This document shows positions 33,034 to 42,014 of a stretch of DNA of 64,000 nucleotides, piece after piece. The first letter of the stretch is position 1; each line of letters opens with the position of its first letter. The position numbers and the translations under genes are program-made. Source of the DNA: JBFMEX01 sp040752215 (GTDB lineage Bacteria; Pseudomonadota; Alphaproteobacteria; Rhizobiales; Hyphomicrobiaceae); contig JBFMEX010000053.1 of NCBI GenBank assembly GCA_040752215.1, forward strand, positions 62,001-126,000, read 5' to 3'. Below the pieces are notes generated by a model. The model saw nothing but the letters and a program-made list of their open reading frames with translations. It ran no database searches and was not told where the DNA came from.

Positions 33034-33915
33034 ATGACCAAGTCCACCGGTGCCGCCAAACCTCGCAAGACCGCCGTGGCGACACCCGCGTTCGATATCG
33101 ACGCGCCAGAGCTCCCGAAGGCAATCGCCGCGGCGGCGCTGACTGCCGGCGGCTACCCATACGACAAGAAGCTGAAGCTCAAGACTTACGAGAAGGAGCT
33201 CGCCCTCCTGCAGATCGAGCTGTTGAAGCTGCAGGCCCACATCCAGGCGACCGGTGGGCGCATTGTCGTCGTGTTCGAAGGCCGCGACGCCGCAGGCAAG
33301 GGCGGCTGCATTGCCCGCTTCATGCAACACCTCAATCCGCGCCACGCGCGCGCCGTCGCGCTCTCGAAGCCGACCGAGACCGAGCGCGGCCAGCTCTATT
33401 TCCAGCGCTACATGGCGCACATGCCGACAGCCGGCGACATCGTCCTGTTCGACCGCTCCTGGTACAACCGCGCTGGCGTCGAGCGGGTGATGGGCTTCTG
33501 CACGCCGGACCAACTCGCCGACTTCCTGCGCGAGGCGCCGGAGCTCGAAGGCCTGCTGGTGCGCGACGGCATCCGCCTGTTCAAGATCTACCTGACGATC
33601 GGCCGCGAGACGCAGCTCGAGCGCTTCCACGAGCGCCGCCACGATCCGCTGAAGCGCTGGAAGCTGACCGACATCGACCTGGCCGCCATTGCCAAGTGGG
33701 ACGAGTACACCAAGGCCAAGGACGAGATGTTCCGCTTCACCCACACCGCGGTCGCGCCGTGGACCGTCGTCAGAGCCAACGACCAGCGCCGGGCACGGCT
33801 CGAGGCGATCCGCGTCGTGCTGTCCGCGATCGACTACCCAGACAAGGACGTAGACATCGTGGGCAAGCCCGACCCCAAGATCGTCGGCTCCGACGATGCG
33901 TTTTTCTACGGCTGA
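33034..33915 (+). CDS. ppk2: Polyphosphate kinase 2, class I
   Basis: A 293-residue enzyme that moves phosphate between polyphosphate and nucleoside diphosphates. The Walker A motif VVFEGRDAAGKGG, the Walker B region LFDRSWYNRAGVERVMGF and the lid Arg motif (ERFHERRHDPLKRWKL) match class I PPK2 proteins, as does the YDKKLKLKTYEKEL start of the core. GGAG eight bases before the ATG supports the start. The first ~35 residues are a variable Lys/Thr/Ala extension. It stands alone between gcrA and the convergent mmcB. Confidence 0.93.
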   Translation: MTKSTGAAKPRKTAVATPAFDIDAPELPKAIAAAALTAGGYPYDKKLKLKTYEKELALLQIELLKLQAHIQATGGRIVVVFEGRDAAGKGGCIARFMQHLNPRHARAVALSKPTETERGQLYFQRYMAHMPTAGDIVLFDRSWYNRAGVERVMGFCTPDQLADFLREAPELEGLLVRDGIRLFKIYLTIGRETQLERFHERRHDPLKRWKLTDIDLAAIAKWDEYTKAKDEMFRFTHTAVAPWTVVRANDQRRARLEAIRVVLSAIDYPDKDVDIVGKPDPKIVGSDDAFFYG

Positions 33916-33931
33916 CTCGGACGCCACGCAG

Positions 33932-33995
33932 GTTGGGTTAGCGTGCGTTCGAGGCTCACCTGCGACCGAGACGCCGCCACCACGCGTAACCCAAC
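33932..33995. repeat. REP-like imperfect inverted repeat between convergent genes
   Basis: GTTGGGTTAGCGTG (33932-33945) and CACGCGTAACCCAAC (33981-33995) are inverted copies differing by one inserted base, 35 bases apart. The GTTGGGTTA-GCG word is common in dispersed bacterial palindromic repeats. No T-run follows, so it is not a typical terminator. Confidence 0.6.
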
Positions 33996-34088
33996 ATCGT
34001 GTCGAGGTCATCGGGTCACGCGCGACGCAAATTGTCGGAATCGACTCGCGACCCGTCCGCCGCGCCAACCCCGTCTACGGGTAATTTT

Positions 34089-34583
34089 TCAGATCAAATC
34101 GGGGAGCCTGGGGTCGAGCGTGCGCGACAGGCGAGCGGCGGCGAGACGGGCGAAGGCGAGCGTCATCGCCTTGCGGCGCGCCGCCGCAAGACGCACCTCG
34201 ACCGGATGGCGCACGAGCTCGCCGCCATAGCGGTCGGCCAGGATGAGGCCGGCCGTCTCCGGAATGAGCTGAAGCGGAAAGCCGGGCGCGACGGCGAAAT
34301 AGAGGCGGTCGGAGAAATCTATATACTCCTGCCACTTGTGATCGGAGCGGAAATCCTCGACCGAGGACTTGATCTCGATGATCCACACGTCACCGTTGGC
34401 GGACAGTCCGACTACGTCCGCGCGCCGGCCGTTGGCGAGCGGCATCTCGACGACCGAGGCGAGGCCGTAGGCGCCGAGCAGGCGACCGACGCCGCGCTGG
34501 ATCTCCAGCGCCGCCGCCGATTGCCGACCGTCCGACGACGTTGGGTCGGGCTCCGCGGCGATGGTTTGTCTCGTCATGGTCAT
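34089..34583 (-). CDS. mmcB: MmcB family DNA repair protein
   Basis: A ~164-residue protein of the MmcB family, implicated in Caulobacter in tolerance to mitomycin C. The central part ASVVEMPLANGRRADVVGL, VWIIEIKSSVEDFRSDHKW and YIDFSDRLYFAVAPGFP has the D-x(n)-E-x-K pattern of a PD-(D/E)xK nuclease fold (RADV, IEIKSS). It is convergent with ppk2. In-frame ATGs at 34607, 34583 and 34577 are all possible starts; 34583 is a compromise, as none has a strong ribosome site. Confidence 0.85.
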   Translation of the reverse strand: MTMTRQTIAAEPDPTSSDGRQSAAALEIQRGVGRLLGAYGLASVVEMPLANGRRADVVGLSANGDVWIIEIKSSVEDFRSDHKWQEYIDFSDRLYFAVAPGFPLQLIPETAGLILADRYGGELVRHPVEVRLAAARRKAMTLAFARLAAARLSRTLDPRLPDLI

Positions 34584-34746
34584 TGAAACGCCATGTCGTG
34601 GTGCCAATTGCGGGAGGCGTACCGGCAGGGGACCGGTTCACGAGCTACCCGCCGTCTCGTATGTAAGAGATTAGCTGTCCCGGCCGTCGCGTTCCAGTCC
34701 GCCGGACAGGGCCCGCGTCTGTCCGTAAAGGGATGCCGAGCGACCC

Positions 34747-37272
34747 ATGTTCTTCAAGCGATCGACCCCTGCCGCCAAGGAGAGCCGTGACACTCCGGCA
34801 CCAAGTCCCGCGATCGCGAGCACTCCTGCCGCCGTCGCGGCATCGACACAGGCTCCACTCGAGGTCGACAAGCTGCGCCGCCGCGTCGATCCGGCCAGCC
34901 TCGGCTTCGGCTCGACCAGCGACCTGATGCCCGCGACGAGCCTGATCGGTCAGGACCGCGCGCTCAAGGCGATCGAGTTCGGCACCAGCATCAGGGCGTT
35001 CGACTTCAACCTGTTCGTGCTCGGGCCGCCAGCATCTGGCAAGAGCACGGCCGTGCGCAGCTTTCTCGAGCGCAAGGCCGCCGCGGCGCGGGCACCCGAC
35101 GACTGGGTCTACGTCAACAATTTCGAGGATCACAACAAGCCCAAGGCGCTGCGCTTGCCGGCCGGCCGGGCAAAGATCTTCGCGCGCGCCATGCTGGAGG
35201 CGATCGACGAGCTGCGAGCGACGCTGCCGGCCGCCTTCGAGAGCGAGGACTATCAGGTCCGCCGACGCGCCATCGATGAGCAGTTCCGCTCCGGCCAGGA
35301 GGAGCGGTTTGCGGCGCTCGATCGCAAGGCGGAGGAGCAGAACATCGCCGTTCTGCGCACGCCGATGGGTTTCGCGATGGCGCCGGTGGTCGACGGCAAG
35401 GTGGTCAAGCCGGAGGACTTCAACCAACTGCCGGAGGACTGGCGGGCCGACGTGCAGCGGCGCATCGAGGAGCTGCAGAAGGAGCTCGTCGACATCCTCG
35501 AATCGGCACCGCGGTCCGACAAGCGGCGCCGGCTCGAGGTGAGCGAGCTCAACGAGGAGGTGGCCGAGATTGCGATCAAGGCGGCACTCGACGACGTTCG
35601 CGCGCTGATGCCAGAGCTGCCGGCCGTCGCCAGCCACCTCACCGACACCGAGCGCGATCTCGTCCGCAATGTCGCCCTGTTCCTCACCCCCTCGGGCGAG
35701 GAGCCGCAGATCGTCCGGCAGCCGGTCGACACCTCGCGCGATCCGCGATTCCGCCGCTACATGGTCAACGTCGTCGTGGCACAGGACAGCAACGGAGACG
35801 GCAAGGGCGCGCCGATCCACAGCGAGGCCAATCCCACCTACGGCAACCTGATCGGCCGCATCGAGCACATTGCCCAGATGGGCACCCTCGTCACCGACTT
35901 CCTGCTGATCAAGCCGGGCGCGCTGCATCGTTCCAACGGCGGCTACCTGCTGGTCGACGCGCGCAAGATCCTGTTCTCTCCGTTCGCCTGGGAGGCACTG
36001 AAGCGCGCCATCAAGAGCCGCGAGATCCGCGTCGAGCAGCCGATTGAAACGCTCGGCTTCGCCTCGACGCAGACGCTCGATCCCGAGCCGATCCCGCTCG
36101 ACGTCAAGGTCGTCTTGTTCGGCGACCGCGAGCTCTACTACCTGCTCAATGCCTACGACGAGGACTTCGGCCGGCTGTTCAAAGTGCAGGCCGACTTCGA
36201 CGAGACGATCGCCCGCTCGACCGAGAACGATCGCGCCTACGCCGGCCTGATCGCGGCGATCGTCGCCCGCCACGGCCTGAGGCCGGTCGATGCCGGCGGC
36301 GTGGCGCGCATCATCGAGGAAGGTGCGCGGCTGGCCGAGGATCGCGAGAAGCTCTCGATCGAGATCGGCCGCATCGCCGACATCATGCGCGAGGCCGACT
36401 ACTGGGCCGGCGAGGCGGGCCGCGCCACGACGACCGCCGCCGACGTCTCACGTGCCGTCGCCGAGCACGTGCAGCGTGCCGACCGGCTGCGCGATCGCTC
36501 GCAGGAGATCATCGCGCGCGAGATCGTGCTGGTCGACACCGAGGGCGCCAAGGTCGGCCAGATCAACGGGCTCTCCGTGATCCAGCTCGGCGACTTCGCG
36601 TTCGGGCGGCCGAGCCGCATCACCGCTCGTACGCGCCTCGGCCAGGGTCGGGTCACCGACATCGAGCGCGAGGCCAAGCTCGGCGGTCCGCTGCACACCA
36701 AGGGCGTGATGATCCTATGGGGCTTCCTCGCCGGACGGTTCGCGCTCGACATTCCGCTCGCGCTCGCCGCCACGCTGGTGTTCGAGCAGTCCTACGGCGG
36801 CGTCGAGGGCGACAGCGCGTCCTCGGCCGAGCTCTACGCGCTCCTGTCGGCACTCGCGGATGCGCCCATCCGCCAGGACCTCGCCGTCACCGGTTCCGTC
36901 AACCAGTGGGGCGAGGTGCAGGCGATTGGCGGCGTCAACGAGAAGATCGAGGGCTTCTTCGACGTGTGCAAGGCGCGCGGGCTGACGGGCACGCAAGGCG
37001 TGCTGATCCCGAAGGCCAACGTGCAGCACCTGATGCTGCGCGAGGACGTCGTCGAGGCGGCCGCCGCAGGCAAGTTCGCAGTGTATCCGGTCGCCACCAT
37101 CGACGAGGGCATCGAGCTGCTGACCGGGATCGGCGCCGGGGCGCGGGCGGCCGACGGACTGTTCCCGGCCGGCACCATCAACCGCCGCGTCGACGACTGC
37201 CTGAAGCGATACGCCGAGCAGGCGAAAGGCTTCCGCGGCGCCGGCAGCAACGACAAGGATGCGATCTCATGA
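34747..37272 (+). CDS. LonB-like ATP-dependent protease
   Basis: An 841-residue Lon-family AAA protease of the LonB-like bacterial type, lacking the LonA N-domain. Walker A is GPPASGKST (93-101). A long helical insertion (about 150-330) follows. NGGYLLVDARKILFSPFAWEAL and VVLFGDRELYYLL are AAA core blocks. In the C-terminal protease domain, EGDSASSAE supplies Ser690 and GGVNEKIEGF Lys733, 43 residues apart as in E. coli Lon (Ser679-Lys722). No membrane segment is seen. Its stop overlaps the next start (ATGA), so the two are translationally coupled. Confidence 0.88.
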   Translation: MFFKRSTPAAKESRDTPAPSPAIASTPAAVAASTQAPLEVDKLRRRVDPASLGFGSTSDLMPATSLIGQDRALKAIEFGTSIRAFDFNLFVLGPPASGKSTAVRSFLERKAAAARAPDDWVYVNNFEDHNKPKALRLPAGRAKIFARAMLEAIDELRATLPAAFESEDYQVRRRAIDEQFRSGQEERFAALDRKAEEQNIAVLRTPMGFAMAPVVDGKVVKPEDFNQLPEDWRADVQRRIEELQKELVDILESAPRSDKRRRLEVSELNEEVAEIAIKAALDDVRALMPELPAVASHLTDTERDLVRNVALFLTPSGEEPQIVRQPVDTSRDPRFRRYMVNVVVAQDSNGDGKGAPIHSEANPTYGNLIGRIEHIAQMGTLVTDFLLIKPGALHRSNGGYLLVDARKILFSPFAWEALKRAIKSREIRVEQPIETLGFASTQTLDPEPIPLDVKVVLFGDRELYYLLNAYDEDFGRLFKVQADFDETIARSTENDRAYAGLIAAIVARHGLRPVDAGGVARIIEEGARLAEDREKLSIEIGRIADIMREADYWAGEAGRATTTAADVSRAVAEHVQRADRLRDRSQEIIAREIVLVDTEGAKVGQINGLSVIQLGDFAFGRPSRITARTRLGQGRVTDIEREAKLGGPLHTKGVMILWGFLAGRFALDIPLALAATLVFEQSYGGVEGDSASSAELYALLSALADAPIRQDLAVTGSVNQWGEVQAIGGVNEKIEGFFDVCKARGLTGTQGVLIPKANVQHLMLREDVVEAAAAGKFAVYPVATIDEGIELLTGIGAGARAADGLFPAGTINRRVDDCLKRYAEQAKGFRGAGSNDKDAIS

Positions 37273-38135
37273 TCACCCACGTCGCCGCCAAGGGCGAGGA
37301 TCGCGGCCGCGTCGTCGTCAAGCTCGGCGCCACCGGGCAGCCGAGCGAGGCGGCGATCGAAGCCGCGGTCAGGATCGCGCAGGCGTTCCAGTCCGAGATC
37401 GAGAGCCTGTTCGTCGAGGACCGGCAGCTGCTCGAGCTGGCGAGCTTCCCGTTCGCCCGCGAGATCTCGCTTTCGGGCCGCTCGTCACGGGCGATCTCGG
37501 TTGCGGACATCGAGCGCGACATGCGGCTCGCCTCGCGCAGGCTGTTGAAGCACGTCGAGGAGATCGCACAGCGGGCCGAGGTGCCGATGCGCTGGCGGGT
37601 GGTGCGTGACGAGCCGATCGCCGCGCTCGCTCATGCCTGCGCGGCCTCGGGCCCATGGAACGTGGTCGCGCTCGGCGAGCCCTTCACCGCGCGCCAGGCG
37701 CGCGCATTGCGCGATCTCTTCGCACGCGTGCTCGACACCACCGGCGTCGTCGTCGCCCCGCCAAAGGCGCGCCGCCCGCAGGGGCCGGTGGTGGTCGCGG
37801 TCGAGGAGCTGGATCGGCTCAGCGGCATGCTTCGCACCGCGGAGCGGATCGCCGGTATCAATGGCGGCGAGATTCGGCTGCTCCTGGTCGCGTCCGAGGC
37901 CGAGTCGGCCCACTGGATGGAGGATCAGGCGCGGCTGCTGCTCGGCGGCCAGCCAGGCGTCGTGGTGCAGTCGGTCGTCGCCATGCCGGGCGACACAACG
38001 GCGATCGCCGAGAGTCTCAGGCGCCTCGCTGGCGGGTTCGTCATCGCCCCATTCGGCGGGCTCGTGGTGCCCGCCGAAGGCGACCTCGGCCCATTGGTGG
38101 GCCTGCTCGAATGCCCGCTGTTCCTGGTGCGCTGA
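37269..38135 (+). CDS. UspA-like two-domain protein of unknown function
   Basis: A 288-residue protein whose start overlaps the LonB-like stop by four bases (ATGA). VVVKLGATGQPSEAAIEAAVRIAQAFQ followed by IESLFVED resembles the first strand and helix of universal stress proteins, and the second half repeats the layout (VVVAVEELDRLSGML, then IRLLLVASEAE). No ATP-binding G-x2-G-x9-G motif of UspA is seen. The tight coupling suggests it works with the protease, perhaps as adaptor or sensor; this is inference. Confidence 0.5.
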   Translation: MITHVAAKGEDRGRVVVKLGATGQPSEAAIEAAVRIAQAFQSEIESLFVEDRQLLELASFPFAREISLSGRSSRAISVADIERDMRLASRRLLKHVEEIAQRAEVPMRWRVVRDEPIAALAHACAASGPWNVVALGEPFTARQARALRDLFARVLDTTGVVVAPPKARRPQGPVVVAVEELDRLSGMLRTAERIAGINGGEIRLLLVASEAESAHWMEDQARLLLGGQPGVVVQSVVAMPGDTTAIAESLRRLAGGFVIAPFGGLVVPAEGDLGPLVGLLECPLFLVR

Positions 38136-38166
38136 GCCGCGACCGCCCACGTCTCGAGATTATGCG

Positions 38167-39102
38167 CTATTCCTCATTGACGATCTGGCCGCCGTCGTAG
38201 CCGCAGGCGATGCGGCCGAGCGCGGCGCGCATCGCGTCCGTCTCGAGCTCCGCCGCGAGACGCGCGACGTCGGGCTCGCTCTCCTCGCGCCGGCCTCGGG
38301 CCAGCAGCTGCGCGACGAGCGCGGGATCGAGCTGCGGCAGGCTGGCCCAGAAGCCCTTCGCCAGCTCGCGCGCCAGGGCATGATCGGGATGCTTGTCGCT
38401 CTCGGGCGCACGACCGATCTCGTACATGTGGGTCGCCGATTCCCACGGCGCGCGTGCACGGGGAAATCGGGCCAGAACGTCCTGCGCCTCCCCGGCGACG
38501 TAGAAGCGGTTGAGCGTGTCGTCGAGCACGTGCTCGTAGCCGGCCTCGAGCAGGATCGGCTCCCAGGCGGCGAACGCGGGCGCGCCGGTACCCGGCTCGA
38601 TCGCCTCGGCAACGACGACCTTCGGGCGGAAGCGGCGCCAGTCGTTGCCGGCCAGCACGTCGGCCTCCGCGCCCTCGACATCGATCTTGAGAAAGTCTAT
38701 CGCGCCGACCAGATTGCGCTCGCACAGCTCGGCCAGCGTGCACATCGCCATCGCTTTGGTCTCGTAGTCGTCACCGTGCACCTTCGATCTCTCGGCATGG
38801 TGGGCGACGGTGGTGGAGAGACCATGCAGGCGCGGGAACACGTGGAAGTCCACTGTGCCCGCCCGGCGGCCGACGAGCCCCTCGAAGCATATGTCGCGCG
38901 GGCGGATGGAGGCGTAGAGCGCGGCGAGTGCCGGCTGCGGCTCGACGACAATGCCGCTCCAGCCGCGCTCGTAGAACCACATCGATACGTTGTCGGCCAC
39001 CGGGTGTCCGGCGCCGATGTCGATGTAGAAGCCTTGCGTCTTCTCACCGAGGCCGATCCACAGATGATAGTCCTCGAGGTTCTGCGTGTACGAGAGTGCC
39101 AT
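38167..39102 (-). CDS. FkbM family methyltransferase
   Basis: A 311-residue SAM-dependent methyltransferase. MALSYTQNLEDYHLW, GFYIDIGAGHPVADNVSMWF (motif I), GIVVEPQPAL (motif II) and IDFLKIDVEGAEADVLAG are canonical FkbM sequence. The start at 39102 has GGAG six bases upstream. The C-terminal ~110 residues (from about 205) are charged and not recognised. It stands about 10 kb outside the glycan island with no sugar gene next to it. It resembles the FkbM at 19,740 in its N-terminal layout, so it may modify the same glycan. Confidence 0.87.
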   Translation of the reverse strand: MALSYTQNLEDYHLWIGLGEKTQGFYIDIGAGHPVADNVSMWFYERGWSGIVVEPQPALAALYASIRPRDICFEGLVGRRAGTVDFHVFPRLHGLSTTVAHHAERSKVHGDDYETKAMAMCTLAELCERNLVGAIDFLKIDVEGAEADVLAGNDWRRFRPKVVVAEAIEPGTGAPAFAAWEPILLEAGYEHVLDDTLNRFYVAGEAQDVLARFPRARAPWESATHMYEIGRAPESDKHPDHALARELAKGFWASLPQLDPALVAQLLARGRREESEPDVARLAAELETDAMRAALGRIACGYDGGQIVNEE

Positions 39103-39243
39103 GCGGGCTCCAAGGGCAGCGTGAATGGCAGCCGCCGGATGATGGCCGGCAGGCGCGGGCAGCGCGCTCATAGCACGGCGATTGTGGCGGAGAATTGGAA
39201 TCGTTCGCTGCGAGCCTGGCCGGCGGGCCATGGCGAAGCCGGC

Positions 39244-39801
39244 ATGGAGTTGGCAAGCTCGACCGCATGGACAGACGTCAGCGGGGGCTCCAGAGTGACG
39301 GTAATTCTGCCGCATGCGGTCCGAGTCTGTGAATCGAAGTGGGTCGCGTCGCTCGCCGTCGCCTTCCTTCTCTCGCTTGCCGCTCTTCTCGCCCCGGCGT
39401 CCCTCGCGCTCAACCAGCCTTCCGCCGACGACGCCACGCCGTCCGTCAAGATCTTCGTCGTCGCCTACGCCACCATCTCGGTGATGATCGCGCTGTTGAT
39501 CTTCGAAGTGAACGAGAGGCCGTCGAGATCACGCAGGATGATGCGCCTCATGCACGTGATGCGGACCTACCTGGTGCCAGTGGCCGCGACGGCGTTCATA
39601 GGATGCGTGCTGATCTCGGCATCGAGCGAGGATGCTGTGCTGGAAGTTCTACACGCCACATGGAAGCGCGTCGCGGCGAGTGCGACACGCGGCTCATCAC
39701 CGTCGCGGCATGCGGCTGCCTGCAAGCTCGCGACCAAAGCCCGCACTATTTCGGCGCGCGCTTGGCGAGGATGCGCTGCAGGGTGCGGCGGTGCATGTTG
39801 A
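39244..39801 (+). CDS. Hypothetical small membrane protein
   Basis: A ~185-residue frame with three hydrophobic segments: WVASLAVAFLLSLAALLAPA, FVVAYATISVMIALLIF and YLVPVAATAFIGCVLI. GC-rich third positions support coding up to about 39690. The final ~45 residues are Arg/Ala/Ser-rich and overlap the end of actR on the other strand by 56 bases, so a frameshift or misplaced stop is possible. Start uncertain (ATG 39244; GTG 39295 possible). Family not recognised. Confidence 0.45.
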   Translation: MELASSTAWTDVSGGSRVTVILPHAVRVCESKWVASLAVAFLLSLAALLAPASLALNQPSADDATPSVKIFVVAYATISVMIALLIFEVNERPSRSRRMMRLMHVMRTYLVPVAATAFIGCVLISASSEDAVLEVLHATWKRVAASATRGSSPSRHAAACKLATKARTISARAWRGCAAGCGGAC

Positions 39802-40309
39802 GCCGGCGCGCGGTCTCGGAGACATTGCGATTGCACAGCTCGTAGACACGCTGGATGTGCTCCCAGCGCACGCGGTCGGCCGACATCGGGTTCTCCGGCG
39901 GCGGCGCCTTGGCGTCGGAAGGCGCCAGCAGCGCGTCCGTCACCTCGTCGGCATCGGCCGGCTTGGCGAGATAGTCGACCGCGCCGAGCTTCACCGCGGA
40001 CACCGCCGTCGCGATGTTCCCGTAGCCCGTCAGCACGACGGTTCGCGCATCGGGACGCGCCTTCGCCAGCTCGGCGATCACGTCGAGCCCATTGCCGTCC
40101 TCGAGCCGCATGTCGACAACGGCGAACGCCGGCGCACGCTGACGGATCAGCTCGATGCCCTCGGCGACCGAGTGCGCGCTTCTCACCTCGAACCCTCGGG
40201 TCTCCATCGCTCGAGCAAGGCGCTGCAGGAAGGCGCGGTCGTCGTCGACGATGACGAGGGAAGCATCGGCGGGCAGCTCGTCCTGACGAAATGAGAGATC
40301 CTCGGACAC
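39746..40309 (-). CDS. actR: Response regulator ActR/RegA
   Basis: A 187-residue redox response regulator, partner of the sensor kinase next to it. The receiver domain has the acidic VDDDRAFLQ start, phospho-acceptor Asp66 in VVDMRLEDGNGLDV, the TGYG Thr region and the Lys in LAKPAD. The short C-terminal Fis-type helix-turn-helix ends NVSETARRLNMHRRTLQRIL, nearly invariant in RegA/ActR/PrrA. In relatives it controls photosynthesis, nitrogen and carbon fixation and respiratory genes. It lies 85 bases downstream of actS on the same strand. Confidence 0.94.
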   Translation of the reverse strand: MSEDLSFRQDELPADASLVIVDDDRAFLQRLARAMETRGFEVRSAHSVAEGIELIRQRAPAFAVVDMRLEDGNGLDVIAELAKARPDARTVVLTGYGNIATAVSAVKLGAVDYLAKPADADEVTDALLAPSDAKAPPPENPMSADRVRWEHIQRVYELCNRNVSETARRLNMHRRTLQRILAKRAPK

Positions 40310-40394
40310 GGCGTCCTCCTTAATTCAGGAGCACGAATATACCTTCTACCCCGTGCGCGCCAAGCCCTTCCGGTGAGGGATCAATGAGATATGG

Positions 40395-41801
40395 CTACCC
40401 GCTGGCGGTCGGAGCGTTCGCGGCGGCGGCCACCGGGCTCACCCGTGGCGGCGGCCAATGACTGATTTTGGCCTCGAAATCGGACCTTGGCCAGCGGATC
40501 CGGACAACGGCACCGGTCGCCGGTGGCGGCCTGTTCTCGAGGTTAACGCTGGCGCCCGATCGCTCGAGCAGTGTCTTGGCGATGAAGAAGCCGAGCCCGA
40601 GCCCCTTGGCCTTGGTATCGCTGCCATGGGCGTCGGCAGGCCGGGTCGTGACGTAAGGCTCGCCGATGCTGTCCATGACCTCGGGCTTGAAGCCTGGACC
40701 GTCGTCGGCGATCGTCACCTCGACAGTGCGCTCGCTCCATTCCGCCGTCACCTCGACCCGGCTCGAGGCGAACTCGGTCGCATTCTCGATGATGTTGCCG
40801 ATACCATAGATCACCCCGGGCCGGCGCTCGCCGACGGGCTCGGCGGCCCATTCGGGCTCCAGCCCCTCGGCCGGCGCGGCGCGGATCGCCAAGCCGACCG
40901 AGTAGGCCATGTAGGGCCGAGCCGCCTCGGCCAGCAGCTCCCGCACCGAGAGGCTCGCATGCAGCGGGTCGTGCTCGCTCGGGTGGCGGGTCAGTTTCTG
41001 GAGGATCTCCCGGCAGCGGGTGGCCTGTGATTGCAGAAGGGCAATGTCCTCGGCGATCGGACTCTCGCGCGGGCAGCCGCGCTCGAGCTCCCTGGCGACA
41101 ACGACGATGGTCGCGAGCGGCGTGCCGAGCTCGTGCGCCGCGGCGGCGGCAAGGCCGTCCAATGCGTGCAGCTTCTGCTCCCGCGCCAGCACCAGCTCGG
41201 TCGCCGCCAGCGCTGCCGACATCTGCCGCGACTCCTTGGCCAGCCGCCACGCATAGATGGCGAGAAAGATCATCGAGGCGACGATCGCGGTCAGGATGCC
41301 GATCTTGTAGAACAGCGGGATCTCGAGCCGGAGGCCGGGATACCACGGCAGCGGGTGGTACTCGTACACCAGCACCACCGCCGCCAGCGCAGCCAGGGCG
41401 CCGAGCATCAGGGTGTTGCGGACCGGCAGCGTGGCCGCGGACACCGTGACCGGCACCAGCATCAGCATCGTGAACGGGTTGACGATGCCGCCGGTCAGGT
41501 AGAGTAGCGCCGACAGCTGCAACATGTCGTAGGCCAGCAGCGCGGTCGCCGAGTTCGCCTCCATGCGATGGCGGGCGGGATAGCGGATGGCGAGGAACAC
41601 GTTGATCCAGGCCGAGAGCGCAATGATCATCAGGCACGAGCCGATCGGCAGCGGAAAGCCGAGCAGCAGCCACACGATCGAGACGGCGAGCAGCTGGCCG
41701 AGCACGGCGAGCCACCTCAGCCGGACGATGGTCTGCATTCTGATGGTGCCTTCGCCGCCACGCGGCGCGGCGGCCTCGATCAGGTGTCTCGTCGCTTCCA
41801 C
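40395..41801 (-). CDS. actS: Sensor histidine kinase ActS/RegB
   Basis: A 468-residue membrane redox sensor. About six hydrophobic segments cover residues 25-185, with the quinone-binding heptapeptide GGIVNPF at 104-110. The H-box AAAAHELGTPLATI carries His223, and ATRCREILQKL has Cys263 at the place of the redox-active RegB Cys265. ATPase boxes: NIIENATEFA (N), IADDGPGF (G1), KGLGLGFFIAKTLLERSG (G2). I start at the GTG at 41801, preceded by GAGGTG; an ATG at 41738 would remove 21 residues. It is divergent from the SCO-like gene. Confidence 0.93.
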   Translation of the reverse strand: MEATRHLIEAAAPRGGEGTIRMQTIVRLRWLAVLGQLLAVSIVWLLLGFPLPIGSCLMIIALSAWINVFLAIRYPARHRMEANSATALLAYDMLQLSALLYLTGGIVNPFTMLMLVPVTVSAATLPVRNTLMLGALAALAAVVLVYEYHPLPWYPGLRLEIPLFYKIGILTAIVASMIFLAIYAWRLAKESRQMSAALAATELVLAREQKLHALDGLAAAAAHELGTPLATIVVVARELERGCPRESPIAEDIALLQSQATRCREILQKLTRHPSEHDPLHASLSVRELLAEAARPYMAYSVGLAIRAAPAEGLEPEWAAEPVGERRPGVIYGIGNIIENATEFASSRVEVTAEWSERTVEVTIADDGPGFKPEVMDSIGEPYVTTRPADAHGSDTKAKGLGLGFFIAKTLLERSGASVNLENRPPPATGAVVRIRWPRSDFEAKISHWPPPRVSPVAAAANAPTASG

Positions 41802-42014
41802 ACTGCACCTCGCCTGCGCCGACAAGGTCTGCCGCCTGCTGTGGCCCCCGGCGCACCCTGCCGTGCCGACCCTTGGCACGACCGCGCCACGACGGCAACC
41901 GCCGGCGGCCTCGCGCACCTTGCCGGAGGCCGCCGCGACCGCGACAATGCGTCCGGGCGCAGGCGGACCGCAAGCAAGCCGGCGCCACAGAGTTGCAGCC
42001 GGAGCCCGACGCCG

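Noticed and set aside
34645..36273. Minus-strand frame of 542 codons opposite the LonB-like protease
   Set aside because: Mirror of a real gene; Arg/Gln/Leu/Asp repeats typical of antisense GC-rich DNA.
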